From positions 1-64,000 of the forward strand of contig CAVOGJ010000006.1 in assembly GCA_963695405.1 (NCBI GenBank): 64,000 nucleotides of DNA, in the 5' to 3' direction. This DNA comes from CAVOGJ01 sp963695405 (GTDB taxonomy: Bacteria; Planctomycetota; Planctomycetia; Pirellulales; Pirellulaceae). A program made the translations under genes and the position numbers. The notes below the pieces were generated by a model. It did not search any database. It was given only the letters and a program-made list of their open reading frames with translations, and was not told the origin of the DNA. This document shows positions 28,121 to 37,515 of the stretch, in pieces; position 1 is the first letter of the stretch, and every line of letters starts with the position of its first letter.

Positions 28121-29359
28121 CTACGGCTCGACAGTCGGCTGCGCCTTTGTGACAAGGTGCCTATCGAGAGGTCGTTTCGCGAAGGCGAATGCCGCGGCGC
28201 GGCGGGCATCGTAATCGTCATGTTCAGGATTCAGGCTGTTCATGGAAACGACGGGCGTGGTGGCATGCAGGTAGCGATCGTCCCCCAGGTAGATGCCCGT
28301 GTGGCGAATGCGGCCCCTGGGTCCGAGAAAGTACATCGTGTCCCCCGGCTGCATTCCGTTCCGACACCAGCGTGTTCCCGTCAGCCGGCCAGCATAGATC
28401 TGTTGATTTGAATCGCGCGGCAAGGAGACGCCGATCGTCCCATAGGCGACTTGGACCAATCCCGAACAGTCAATCCCTCCTGTCGATCTGCCACCCCAAA
28501 GATACGGGGTGCCAAGGAAGTACCGCCCTGCGTCAATGATGCGAGCGACCAGCGGTTGCGGATCGGCCACGAGGCTGCACGGATCGCGGGCGATCTCCAA
28601 AGCACTACCGTCTGGCAAGCGAACCAGACAGCTGTCCTGGCCCCAACCGACCACAGGCAAGCGTGCACCGAGCGGCAGCGTACCGAGGCGTGTTTCGGTG
28701 ACATCGGCGGTCAGCGTGACCCAGCTTCCCGACGAGAGTTCTGCCAAAGCTGCCGGGCTGATCGGCTGCACATCACATGCTGCGACATAACTAAGATAAC
28801 CCTCGCCACTATGCACCAGGTAATCATTCGACACACGCCGCAACAGGAAGAGTGGCTCCCAAATCAGACACTCCGTTTCGATTCCGCCATCGCCGTTGGG
28901 CCGGTTGTAGCCGAAGGAACGCGGTGATTTGATGAATCCGATGGGCTGAGGCAAGTCGGCGTCCGGGAGCAGCTCGATTTGATTGTCGATCGAAGCAAAA
29001 CCGAGGGCACGCAAGAGACCTGCCACGCCGCGGCGGTGTTCCTCAAACTCGACATAGCCCTTCAGCTGTACACCATCGTCCTGGCGTGTAGCGCTGACAC
29101 GGAAGGCGAACAGTCGCGGGTCATTCGCCAGCTCGTGCCGATAGAACTGCACATACTGCGGTAGACGAGTCGCGTCGCCGACCAACGTCGGTTCGACCCG
29201 CCTGGCGAGTTGGCGAAAGAAAGATGCGTCGCTTTCCGCAGGCGGTTGTCCGCGACTATCCCCATGGAAGCCGGCGACAAGCGTTGAAATGATCACAATC
29301 AAGCGGAAACACGCCGAGCGGTAGACGACCGGCGGCGAGAGTTTATGATTTCTTCGCAT
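28121..29359 (-). CDS. Secreted NlpC/P60 cell-wall endopeptidase with SH3-like region
   Basis: The 412-residue protein has an N-terminal hydrophobic export segment (about 14-35). A middle region (about 160-260) with WVTLTADVTETRLG and ARLPVVGWGQDSCLVRL looks like bacterial SH3 domains. The C-terminal catalytic domain starts at GTPYLWGGRSTGGIDCSGLV (Cys near 296), followed by RHTGIYLGDDRYLHAT with the two His. This is the DL-endopeptidase family that cuts peptide stems of peptidoglycan, as in YkfC-like enzymes. In planctomycetes it would act on their thin peptidoglycan. It is divergent from the M14 peptidase gene. Confidence 0.9.
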   Translation of the reverse strand: MRRNHKLSPPVVYRSACFRLIVIISTLVAGFHGDSRGQPPAESDASFFRQLARRVEPTLVGDATRLPQYVQFYRHELANDPRLFAFRVSATRQDDGVQLKGYVEFEEHRRGVAGLLRALGFASIDNQIELLPDADLPQPIGFIKSPRSFGYNRPNGDGGIETECLIWEPLFLLRRVSNDYLVHSGEGYLSYVAACDVQPISPAALAELSSGSWVTLTADVTETRLGTLPLGARLPVVGWGQDSCLVRLPDGSALEIARDPCSLVADPQPLVARIIDAGRYFLGTPYLWGGRSTGGIDCSGLVQVAYGTIGVSLPRDSNQQIYAGRLTGTRWCRNGMQPGDTMYFLGPRGRIRHTGIYLGDDRYLHATTPVVSMNSLNPEHDDYDARRAAAFAFAKRPLDRHLVTKAQPTVEP

Positions 29360-29460
29360 GGCTAAAGTCTACAACGAGGGTATTCGACCTGTCGACCGGA
29401 TGAAGACATGGCGGCACTCGACTGCATCTTACCTGGCGAAATGGGTTTCGATAAAGTGGT

Positions 29461-29505
29461 TCTTCGAGGTTCTTCGTGGTACTTCGAGGTACTTCGAGGT
29501 ACTTG
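29461..29505 (+). repeat. 10-bp tandem repeat upstream of the M14 peptidase gene
   Basis: About 4.5 copies of the decamer TACTTCGAGG (with TTCTTCGAGG and TTCTTCGTGG variants) lie in the divergent promoter region. Confidence 0.9.
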
Positions 29506-29541
29506 TTCGCGGAGCGAACAACGACGATGGGGGGCAAACCA

Positions 29542-31161
29542 ATGGTAAATTTTCGCTGGCGGGTTTACGCATGGCTGTGGATCAGCAGCACGCTGCTGTG
29601 GGGATGCACCGCGATGGCACAGGCGACGCCAGTGCAGCTTCGGTGTGTGGCTGAAAAAAGCGACTATCTTGCCACGGCGACGTACGACGAGGTGCGCGAT
29701 TTGTGTCGAGCCTTGGCGGATCAATCGCCCCACGTGCGACTTGGACGCCTGGGATTTTCGTCCCAGGGTCGCGAGATACCTCTGCTGATCGTGTCCCGAA
29801 AGCCTCCCGCATCGCCGGAGGACCTTGGAGCCCGCTTGCCGATCCTCGTCCTGGGTAACATCCATGCCGGCGAGGTGTGTGGCAAGGAAGCCATCCTGAT
29901 GCTGGCTTGCGAGATCGCCGCCGGGAAACACGCGTCCCTCCTCGACGATGCCGTCTTCCTCCTGGCACCAATCTATAACGCAGACGGGAACCAACCCGTT
30001 TCTCCGGAAAATCGACCAGCTCAACATGGACCGGCGGGTGGTGTGGGTCTACGAGTGAACGGACAGGGTCTGGATCTTAATCGCGACCACGTCAAGCTCG
30101 AATCGCCGGAGGCGGTCGCCTTTGTGCGAGCACTTCGCGATTGGGACCCTGCCATGGTCATTGATACGCACACGACGAACGGTTCTTACCATCGATTTGC
30201 GTTGACTTACGATGGGCCCCGCAACGCCGCGTCTCCACGAGACTTGATCACCTACGTCCGGGATGATTTCTTGCCCACGGTCGGGCGCCGCATGCTTGCG
30301 CAGTCCGGCTTTACCTCGTTCTACTACGGGAATTTCAGCGACGATCATCGACAATGGCAGACCTATCCGGCGTGGCCAAGGTACGGAACACAATATGTGG
30401 CGGTACGAGGGCGGATTTCCATCCTCTCCGAGGCGTATGCCTACATTTCGTACCGGGAACGTGTCCTCGCGACCCGGCAATTCGTGCTCGAATGCTGGCG
30501 GTTGGCTGTGGAGCGTCGCGCATCGATCGCAGCCATGTTACAAGCCGATCGAGACACCTGGAGTCGCATGACCGAGTCGCAACCGAGGGTGGCGATTCGA
30601 TCCGAGCCCGTCCCACTCTCTGAGCGATTCACGGCGCTGGGGTTTGATGATGGCAGCCTGCCGTCCGATGCCAGGCCTGGAACGCTGCCCACGATCGAAC
30701 AAAATTTCTCCGTCGAGTTCGTCGGTGAAGAACGGCCGACGGTTGAGGTGCGACGTCCCTTCGCTTACGCAATTCCGGCCAGCTGGCAAAAGGTCATCGA
30801 GAACCTTGCCGCGCATGGCATACGGCTCGACGAGCTGACTGAGGAAGTCGAAGTGCCCGTCGTGGCGGCCCGCATCACCGATGTCCAGCGGGAGGAAGAG
30901 GCCTTCCAGGGACATCGCCTACTGGAAATCCAGGTTACCGACGAGGCGAGCCAGCAAATGCTGCCTGCGGGAACGATCGTCGTGCGAACTCAGCAAGACC
31001 TGGGCCGGCTCGCAATCCTGCTGCTCGAGCCCATGTCCCAAGACGGACTGGTCTCATGGAATTTCTTCGACCAAGCGTTAGCGGTGGACGAACTGTTTCC
31101 CGTCTTACGGATCGAACGCACGTTGCCTTTGCCGTTGCGGGAGCGACCGGCCGCGGAATGA
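29542..31161 (+). CDS. Secreted M14-family metallocarboxypeptidase
   Basis: The 539-residue protein carries a signal peptide (hydrophobic segment to AMAQA). The zinc site fits M14: HAGE in GNIHAGEVCGKE (H-x-x-E) and the third ligand in VIDTHTTNG. LDLNRDHVKLESPEA carries the substrate-binding Asn-Arg pair. The catalytic Glu in the C-terminal part cannot be fixed by eye; candidates lie in the region after SEAYAYISY. Length is well above the 300 residues of the catalytic domain, and the C-terminal 200 residues form an unidentified beta-rich domain. I chose ATG 29542, with GGGGGG seven bases upstream, over in-frame 29476 and 29527. Confidence 0.88.
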   Translation: MVNFRWRVYAWLWISSTLLWGCTAMAQATPVQLRCVAEKSDYLATATYDEVRDLCRALADQSPHVRLGRLGFSSQGREIPLLIVSRKPPASPEDLGARLPILVLGNIHAGEVCGKEAILMLACEIAAGKHASLLDDAVFLLAPIYNADGNQPVSPENRPAQHGPAGGVGLRVNGQGLDLNRDHVKLESPEAVAFVRALRDWDPAMVIDTHTTNGSYHRFALTYDGPRNAASPRDLITYVRDDFLPTVGRRMLAQSGFTSFYYGNFSDDHRQWQTYPAWPRYGTQYVAVRGRISILSEAYAYISYRERVLATRQFVLECWRLAVERRASIAAMLQADRDTWSRMTESQPRVAIRSEPVPLSERFTALGFDDGSLPSDARPGTLPTIEQNFSVEFVGEERPTVEVRRPFAYAIPASWQKVIENLAAHGIRLDELTEEVEVPVVAARITDVQREEEAFQGHRLLEIQVTDEASQQMLPAGTIVVRTQQDLGRLAILLLEPMSQDGLVSWNFFDQALAVDELFPVLRIERTLPLPLRERPAAE

Positions 31162-31337
31162 GGTTCGGCATGGTCGAGGTGCTACTGAATCGATGTATGG
31201 CGTAACCGTGATCTGAGGATAGAATCACAGAATCATGGAGTACACAGGGGTACCATTTCTTGCCGAAGACGCGGTGGCTCGGTGTTTCCCATTTTCCGTG
31301 TTGCCAGGTTTCCGACAGCACGAGCTCAGCGCGAGCG

Positions 31338-31811
31338 TCACCCCGGCGGAATCGAGAAGCTGAAGATTGTCGGTTGCGCTAGCCTCAGATAATCGTTCAT
31401 CTCGAGAATGACAGAATCGGTCAGCGAACCGGCGTTGAAGGCGATCCGATCATTTTCGGTGAGCGCTTCGTCCACATACAATGGGAAAGGGAGGATAGGT
31501 CGACCAAACGGAGGCACGGTCCCCGGCACAAGTCCCGTTTGTTGCTGCAGTTCATCGGCCGATGCGAATCGCAGCTTCTTGGCCTTAAAAAACTGTTTGA
31601 CGGCTGCCGAATCCAACTTGCGGTCCGCGGGCAACACAAGCACGTGAAAGGCTTGATCAACCTTTAAAAGAATGGCTTTCCCACCCACGCGTAGTTCCTC
31701 ACCTCGAGCCCGCGCCGAATCGGCCGAGGTTGGCGTGGGCTCGTGCGACACGTGCCGGAACGTTACGTGGCTCGCTTTCAGCCATTGGATAATGTTGGTA
31801 AAGGTCTCCAT
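31338..31811 (-). CDS. YbaK/ProX-type aminoacyl-tRNA deacylase
   Basis: The 157-residue cytoplasmic protein matches the YbaK/EbsC fold that hydrolyses mischarged aminoacyl-tRNA: the SADSARARG segment, GGKAILLKVDQAFHVLVLPAD (the conserved K and the strand following it), LVPGTVPPFG, and VDEALTENDRIAFNAGSLTDSVILEMNDYLRL. ATG 31811 is placed by AGGAG six bases upstream; the frame is open to 31841. It is isolated from ProRS in this window, so it would be a free-standing trans-editing factor. Specificity (Ala, Cys or another residue) cannot be told. Confidence 0.88.
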   Translation of the reverse strand: METFTNIIQWLKASHVTFRHVSHEPTPTSADSARARGEELRVGGKAILLKVDQAFHVLVLPADRKLDSAAVKQFFKAKKLRFASADELQQQTGLVPGTVPPFGRPILPFPLYVDEALTENDRIAFNAGSLTDSVILEMNDYLRLAQPTIFSFSIPPG

Positions 31812-31856
31812 GCCAACTCCTAATCGGCGCACGTGAAGCAAGTCAGTCGAGGTAAG

Positions 31857-32889
31857 TTACGGTGCACGTCTGAAGATCGTGGCGGCCATCAACACGGCGA
31901 GTGCCAGCAGTGCGACGCCGGAGACGACAAACCTGGTAAAGTACTCGTCATAATTGAGGTAGCGCAGTTCCTCCACCTCGGTACGTTCCAATTGATCAAT
32001 CTGACGATAGATGTTTGCCAGCGCCTCGACGTCGGTCGCTCGGAAATATTGTCCGCCGGTTTCCGTGGCAATCTGCTTGAGCGTCTGCTCGTCGATTTCG
32101 ACATTCATGCCCCGCAAAACGATGCGATTCGTGAAGGGATCCCGTACAGGCACCGGTGCGATTCCATTCGTGCCGGCTCCGATGCAATAGACCTTGATGT
32201 CGATTGCGGCGGCCAGCGACGCGGCTTTCAAGGGATCGACGACGCCGGCGTTATTGACGCCATCGGTCAAGAGTATCGCTACCTTGGACTGGGCAGGACT
32301 CTGTCGCAGACGTTCGACGGCCAATCCCAGGCCATCTCCGATCGCCGTCCCGTCCTCCCGACGATCGTCAACGATTTCCAATTGCCGCACCAAGGCTGCC
32401 AGATTGTCATGATCGGAGGTGAGCGGACAAATGCTATCCGCAAAGCCAGCGAATGTTACCAATCCGATCATGTCGTCGCCTCGCCCGCGGCTCGTTTTGC
32501 CGTTGTCCCCCAGCACGAACTTGACAAAGACATCCTTGACCACCGAGAGTCGATCGACCGACGCATCGTCACGAACCAAGTCGCGGGCGTTCATGGAACT
32601 CGATCGATCCACGACCATCATGATGGCAATGCCTTCTCGCGAAATGCGTGTTTGTGCGTCGGGCACTCGAGGTCGAGCAACGGCGATGATCAGTAAGGCG
32701 AGTCCCAAGCAGAGCAGGGCGGGTGCTGAGCCAGCCGAGCCGCGATCGCCAGGAGCGAGGCAGTTGCTCGACAAGTGTCAGAGATGAATACTGTATTCGC
32801 GAGACGGCCTGCCGGAGACACCAATAGACCACGGGAATGGTAAGCAGCAGGAGCAGGAACCAGGGATTTCGCAGCTCCCAATCAAACAT
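31857..32889 (-). CDS. batA: BatA-like von Willebrand factor A membrane protein, frame broken by a +1 indel
   Basis: The N-terminal frame reads MFDWELRNPWFLLLLLTIP and continues to QLPRSWRSRLGWLS. The rest is in another frame: LCLGLALLIIAVARPR, the MIDAS motif VVDRSSSM, TFAGFADSICPLT, LLTDGVNNAG and a final membrane helix. Deleting one C near 32718-32724 joins them to a typical BatA of about 343 residues: two N-terminal helices, a vWA domain, a C-terminal helix. Its ATG overlaps the stop of the upstream batD-like gene by 8 bases. In other bacteria the BatA/BatD/MoxR set is linked to aerotolerance and envelope stress. The residue content is otherwise intact, so the break may be a sequencing artefact. 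Confidence 0.85.
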
Positions 32890-33928
32890 CGGTCGACTCC
32901 CGCTCGTGGCTGCTCGACACATTCTTCGAGGACAGGGACCGTTGTTCCGCCCGACTGGCCGCGGGGGTGGCAGCATCCAACGGCTCACTGGGCTCACGGG
33001 TCTCGGTAAGGAAGCGATCAGCCGCCGCCAGCATGCGGTGTACATCATCGTCGCTCGGCTTGATGCCGGCAAACTTGACGAGATCAGCTTGCTTGAGGAA
33101 GTCACGCAGGAGGGGACGATGTTCCGTGGCCAGTTGCCTCGACCCGCTGACGACTTCGAGGAATTCTTCCGTGGTCAATTCGGCGCGAAGGTCGAAACGA
33201 TCCTCGAGGTAACGCCGGATGATATCGGAGAGTTCAACAATGAAATCGTCGATGGCAGAACTGTCAGGAATGGGACCGGACATCAATCGATCGAGCCGGC
33301 TGCGAGCGATCTCATAGGCCGAACGGCGACGAATCACTGTTCGCCGCTTCCGCCAGGCCGCGAGCAGGAAAGGCGTGGTGACAAGTCCCAGCAGCAAGAG
33401 AATAACAAGCCACCAGGCGGCCTGCTTTAAAGGGGAAGGCCCGCGGGGCGGCAGCTCGCCGAGCGGCGGGGCCATTTCGACGGTAGCACTCTTGGGCAAC
33501 ACCGACTGGACCTCAAAATCGATTCGAGGGGTCAGCAATTCAAAGGCGTCCTCACCCTCTGGCGCGGGCCTTTGCCCCGCGCGGCGATCGACGAATTCGA
33601 TGAGGATCGGCGGGATTGATTGGCTGCCCGACGTGGCGGGCTGCAAACGATAGGTCTGGACCGACTGGGTCTTCCCGTCGTCGGTGATCTCGTCCCGAGG
33701 GACAAAGTCGAGGATCGTATACCGATCGAGGGCTTCACCAAATTCCGGCATCAAGATCTCGACATCCGGTTCGGCGACCACTTCGATGGTGAAGGTGACC
33801 ACATCCCCGATCAAAGGTTGCTCGGGCTCGAGCCGGACGGTGGCCGTGACAGGGCCGCGCTGTTCGACCCTCTCGATGACAGAACTCAGCACGGCAGCCA
33901 GTAGCAGAAGCAAATGCATGGAAGTCAT
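32882..33928 (-). CDS. BatD-like membrane protein
   Basis: The 348-residue protein has a signal-like N-terminus (LLLLLAAVLSSVIE), an extracytoplasmic domain with PLIGDVVTFTIEVVAEPDVEIL typical of BatD beta-domains, a membrane helix at about 170-190 (WWLVILLLLGLVTTPFLLA), then a cytoplasmic helical domain (SAIDDFIVELSDIIRRYLED). It lies directly between DUF58 and batA, sharing overlaps of 4 and 8 bases, so the three are translationally coupled. By position and layout it is the BatD component. Sequence identity to named BatD proteins cannot be confirmed here. Confidence 0.78.
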   Translation of the reverse strand: MTSMHLLLLLAAVLSSVIERVEQRGPVTATVRLEPEQPLIGDVVTFTIEVVAEPDVEILMPEFGEALDRYTILDFVPRDEITDDGKTQSVQTYRLQPATSGSQSIPPILIEFVDRRAGQRPAPEGEDAFELLTPRIDFEVQSVLPKSATVEMAPPLGELPPRGPSPLKQAAWWLVILLLLGLVTTPFLLAAWRKRRTVIRRRSAYEIARSRLDRLMSGPIPDSSAIDDFIVELSDIIRRYLEDRFDLRAELTTEEFLEVVSGSRQLATEHRPLLRDFLKQADLVKFAGIKPSDDDVHRMLAAADRFLTETREPSEPLDAATPAASRAEQRSLSSKNVSSSHERESTDV

Positions 33929-34896
33929 CGCAGCCTCCGTTCGCGCATGCGAAAGAAGCGTGCCAGCGGATCGACCACCGAGCCCCCCGCGTCAACATGA
34001 ATGAAATCGATGCCGGCCCCGGCGAAGGAGCGGCGGAGATTTTCGATTCGCTCCGTTGCCAGTTTCGACAGGGCCTGGCGAGCGGCCGCGGACGAAGTAT
34101 CGATTTCTTTCAACTCTCCCGACTCAGGGTCGAGAAGTGTGACGAGACCGACGTTGGGCATGGAGAGCTCACGTGGGTCGGTAACCAACACCGCGATCAC
34201 ATCATGTTTGCGGTTGGCCATCCGCAGAGACTGCAGATAGTCATCGTCAAAAAAATCGCTCACGACGAAACAAACCGCCTTGCGCGAGCGGACAGACATT
34301 AGAAACTCCATGGCTCCCGAGATATTCGTCGTATGTCTTTTTGTCAGCCACGGACGTCGACGTGCACCGAAGGATAACCAACCCGAGCGATGTCGTCCTC
34401 TCTTCGGTGTCCGATGGGCCTGCTGATTCTCGTCCAAACCATGCGTCAGGACTTCGCGGACGACGCGGAGCGAATGCTTTTGGCCCTTGCGAGGTGGGAT
34501 AAATTGCTCAATGTCGCCGTGAAAGAGCGTCAAGCCGACCTTATCGTCATTGCGTGTGGCGGAGAAGGCGAGTAGGGCGCACAATTCGGCGGTGGCCTCA
34601 CGTTTACTCCGTCGTTGTGAGCCAAATTCCTGGGAGGCGGACACATCGGCCATGAGCATCAACGTGAGTTGGCGCTCCTCGACGTACCGTTTGACGAAGG
34701 GCTCACCCATGCGGGCCGTGACATTCCAGTCGATCGTCCGCACGTCATCACCCGGGGTGTAGGGCCGCACTTCGTCAAACTCGATGCCGCGGCCCTTGAA
34801 CACCGACACGTACTGGCCCGCCAGCACGTCGGCCACTTGTCGACCCGTGCGAATTTGGATTTCGCGGACGCGTTTGATCACTTCGCGAGCAAGCAT
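33925..34896 (-). CDS. DUF58-family protein with vWA-like fold
   Basis: The 323-residue protein has the DUF58 signature GRGIEFDEVRPYTPGDDVRTIDWNVTARMGEPFVKRY, a very conserved block in this family. It is followed by LMLMADVSAS, where the vWA D-x-S-x-S sits, and CFVVSDFFDDDYLQSLR. The protein accompanies MoxR in many bacteria and appears soluble. It starts at 34896 and overlaps the next gene by 4 bases. Unusually, a 372-bp gap separates it from moxR upstream. Confidence 0.9.
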   Translation of the reverse strand: MLAREVIKRVREIQIRTGRQVADVLAGQYVSVFKGRGIEFDEVRPYTPGDDVRTIDWNVTARMGEPFVKRYVEERQLTLMLMADVSASQEFGSQRRSKREATAELCALLAFSATRNDDKVGLTLFHGDIEQFIPPRKGQKHSLRVVREVLTHGLDENQQAHRTPKRGRHRSGWLSFGARRRPWLTKRHTTNISGAMEFLMSVRSRKAVCFVVSDFFDDDYLQSLRMANRKHDVIAVLVTDPRELSMPNVGLVTLLDPESGELKEIDTSSAAARQALSKLATERIENLRRSFAGAGIDFIHVDAGGSVVDPLARFFRMRERRLR

Positions 34897-35268
34897 CAGG
34901 ATTCAATCATGGGAAGTGTAGACGAGGGGTCAGTGTAACAAGGATGATGCGTCGACCGCGTGTGGATCGCTCTCGGCATGCACAGGCCCGGGGTCTGGCT
35001 CATTTCCCGGCAAATCGACTGTCGGATGGGTGATCGGGCTATTCGAAAACATGTGCCTGACTCTTTTGGCGGCAGTGTCATCGGCGTCACGCAGGAAACT
35101 TCACCTCCCAGCACCGCTCGCCAGCGTCAATTCGTCTCCCACACGCCTGACGCTCATCACATTGCCCCCGCGTCCTTTTGAGGCGCGATCCCTTTACTGA
35201 ACAGGAAACTCATTTCTGCGCTCCAGTCGCCGACGTTCGCGTTCCGCGCCTCGACAAAGCCATCGAGT
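34897..35268. other. Gap between moxR and the DUF58 gene
   Basis: Such a gap is unusual because these genes are commonly contiguous. No open frame has recognisable coding character, and no repeat was seen. Confidence 0.4.
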
Positions 35269-36256
35269 CTAGGGGACCGGCACATTATCCAGGATCGTCT
35301 GTACGACTTGATCGGATGACTTGCCCTCCGCTTCGGCTTCATACGTAAGGATGACGCGATGGCGCAGGATGTCGAGTGCCATGGACTTCACATCATGTGG
35401 AGTCGCATACGTCCGACCTTGTAGAAATGCGCTCGCCTTGGCAGCTTTCATGAGATAGATCGAAGCCCGCGGGCTGGCGCCGGTTTCGATCATGCCCTCC
35501 AGCTGCGCGATTCCCAACTCGGACGGCTCCCGAGTGGTGCGCACGACATCGATCAAGTAATCGCGTACCTTATCATCGACCCAGAATCTTATCGACGACC
35601 GTGCGAGCAGCGAGGATCGCTGCGGGCGAGGCAACTTTCCGAACTTCGGGAATAGCCCGGCCACTCGCCATGCGGTCCACGATTTTCTGTTCTTCCTCTC
35701 GATTGGGATAGTCGATATGCACTTTGAGCATGAAACGATCGACTTGCGCTTCCGGCAGTGGATAGGTGCCCTCCTGTTCGATGGGATTTTGCGTAGCCAG
35801 GACCAGGAAGGGTTCTTCCAGTCGAAACGTTTCGCCGCCAATGGTCGCCTGCCGTTCCTGCATCGCCTCGAGCAAGGCCGCCTGCACTTTGGCTGGTGCC
35901 CGGTTGATCTCGTCTGCCAGGATCAGATTTGAGAAGATTGGTCCTTTCTTCACGCTGTAGGTCAGGTCCTTGGGATTGAAAACTTGCGTGCCGATTACGT
36001 CGGCCGGTAGCATGTCCGGCGTAAATTGAATACGAGAAAAGCCCGTATCAATCGCCGTGGCAAGACTGTGGACAGTCAGCGTTTTCGCCAGGCCTGGCAG
36101 ACCCTCGAGCAGGACATGACCACCCGTGAGGAGGCCCACGAGCAACCGCTCGAGCATTCGCTCTTGCCCCACCAATACCTTGCCCACCTCACTCCGCAGT
36201 TCGCTGAAGAGATGGGAGTGGGAAGCGATCTGTTCTTCGATTTGATTGGTTGCCAT
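35269..36256 (-). CDS. moxR: MoxR-family AAA+ ATPase, frame broken by a +1 indel
   Basis: MoxR ATPases act as chaperones for vWA-domain partners. From ATG 36256 the protein reads MATNQIEEQIASHSH, LEGLPGLAKT as Walker A, the MoxR-specific FTPDMLPADVIGTQVF, LADEINRAPAKVQAALLEAM (Walker B) and ATQNPIEQEGTYPLPEAQVDRF (sensor 1). It then stops after TVVDKI. The lid domain continues in another frame (WVDDKVRDYLIDVVR ... ASPRASIYLMKAAKA, HDVKSMALDILRHRVI). Removing one base at 35580-35584 gives an intact protein of about 329 residues. It heads a cluster with DUF58, batD-like and batA. Confidence 0.9.
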
Positions 36257-36708
36257 AACCGATTGTTTCCTAAGAATCCGTTTTCTTGTGAGTCGATTTT
36301 GCTTGTCGTGGCATGCCGAAGTGCGTCCAACCCGTTCCGCACCGCCTGCTGGCATGCCTTCGATCGATCGGTTGCGACTTGGTGGTTTCCGCCGCAGACG
36401 AGCTAGCGTCGTGAGACGGTTGTTTCCCCAGTGGTTCCGATGTACCGAATCACGTCGGTACCGGCCATCTGCCTCGATTTTACCCACGCGGGCGTCGCTG
36501 GGTAGCGGATGTGGGTTACTTCCGGCTGCCTAACAGGTTGGAAAATGGTCGTGTCTTGCCGCGGCCGGCCTGCTACTGTCCGGCCCGCGTCGCGCATCCG
36601 GTGCGCGCTGTTTTTCGCCTGGGTGATCCAAACTTTTGCAGAGGTGTGCATGAACAGTCAAGATGACGCAGTGCTCTTTGCGCAACAAGTTCGCGTACCG
36701 GTTCCGTC
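36257..36708. other. Divergent region upstream of moxR
   Basis: This 452-bp gap should contain the moxR promoter. A short plus-strand frame opens at ATG 36650 (MNSQDDAVLFAQQVRV) and stops after 32 residues. It may be the true N-terminus of the next gene in a shifted frame. Nothing else was recognised. Confidence 0.35.
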
Positions 36709-37284
36709 ATGGCTCCGGTTGCCATTTTCGGTCGTGGTCGTGTGTTGAGTCTCATCATGATGGCTCTCGTGGCTCTCTTCTCCTACGTCTCCAGCCGCTC
36801 AGGGGGCATGGCAAGCCAACAACCCTACGGTGTGGATTCCGCCTATGCATCCCAGGCGCCATCTTCTACCGTTCAATTGGTGGTGCATCACGGCGGAGTG
36901 CTGGAAGGTGAACGTGCAGTCAGCGTGCGGCGAGTCGGCAATGAACTGGCGAGCCGCGTGACACATCTGCCGGTGGGCACGTTTCGGTTCTACGTCCTCA
37001 ACGATCAACGGCGGGCAGCGACGTACGTGCTACAAGACGGAACGATCTTGATGACCGCGGCTCAATTCGACGCATCTCTATCCGAGACCGCCTTGGCCGC
37101 CACGCTCAGTCAGCGGATCGCGGAGTACGTGTATCAAGGCTACGATCGTGACCAGTACCCTCAAGTCGATACCTACAGCATCGAGCTGCTGGCCGCCGCA
37201 GGCTACGGACCTGGCAATGTGGACGACATGAGTAAGCGTAGTCGAATGGCGCGTGGCCCGGCCAACCAACCCACACGACGCTAA
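36709..37284 (+). CDS. Degenerate M48-like peptidase domain protein
   Basis: The 191-residue protein has one N-terminal membrane helix (SLIMMALVALFSYVSS), then a soluble domain that follows the M48 Zn-peptidase plan: FRFYVLNDQRRAATYVLQDGTILMTAAQF matches the strand-turn-strand before the catalytic helix of M48 enzymes. Where HExxH should stand, the helix reads ALAATLSQRIAEYVYQG, without either His. I infer a catalytically dead derivative. The start is uncertain: a better ribosome-binding site precedes ATG 36650, which reads MNSQDDAVLFAQQVRVP in another frame. Confidence 0.55.
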   Translation: MAPVAIFGRGRVLSLIMMALVALFSYVSSRSGGMASQQPYGVDSAYASQAPSSTVQLVVHHGGVLEGERAVSVRRVGNELASRVTHLPVGTFRFYVLNDQRRAATYVLQDGTILMTAAQFDASLSETALAATLSQRIAEYVYQGYDRDQYPQVDTYSIELLAAAGYGPGNVDDMSKRSRMARGPANQPTRR

Positions 37285-37380
37285 ACTGTCGTGGATCGCT
37301 CCGCGATCCCCGCGTCCGCGTCCGCCTCCGATACGTGACGCTGCGGGGTCACCGTCGAGTGCGGGTAAACCAAACGGTTC

Positions 37381-37490
37381 GCGGCCGGGACGACCACGCT
37401 ACGAGATTCGCGGCCGGGACGACCACGCTACGAGGTTCGCGGCCGGGACGACCACGCTACGAGATTCGCGGCCGTGACGACCACGCTACT
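37381..37490 (+). repeat. 29-bp tandem repeat, four copies
   Basis: Units begin at 37381, 37410, 37439 and 37468, each starting GCGGCCGGGACGACCACGCT; the fourth is diverged at its end. There is no spacer between units, so it is not a CRISPR array. It lies in the 231-bp gap between convergent genes ending at 37284 and 37516. Confidence 0.95.
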
Positions 37491-37515
37491 TGGGCTTCGG
37501 CCGCGCCGCTGCGGA

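Noticed and set aside
37381..37490. CRISPR-like array of 29-bp repeats
   Set aside because: Units are contiguous with no spacers and no cas genes are near.
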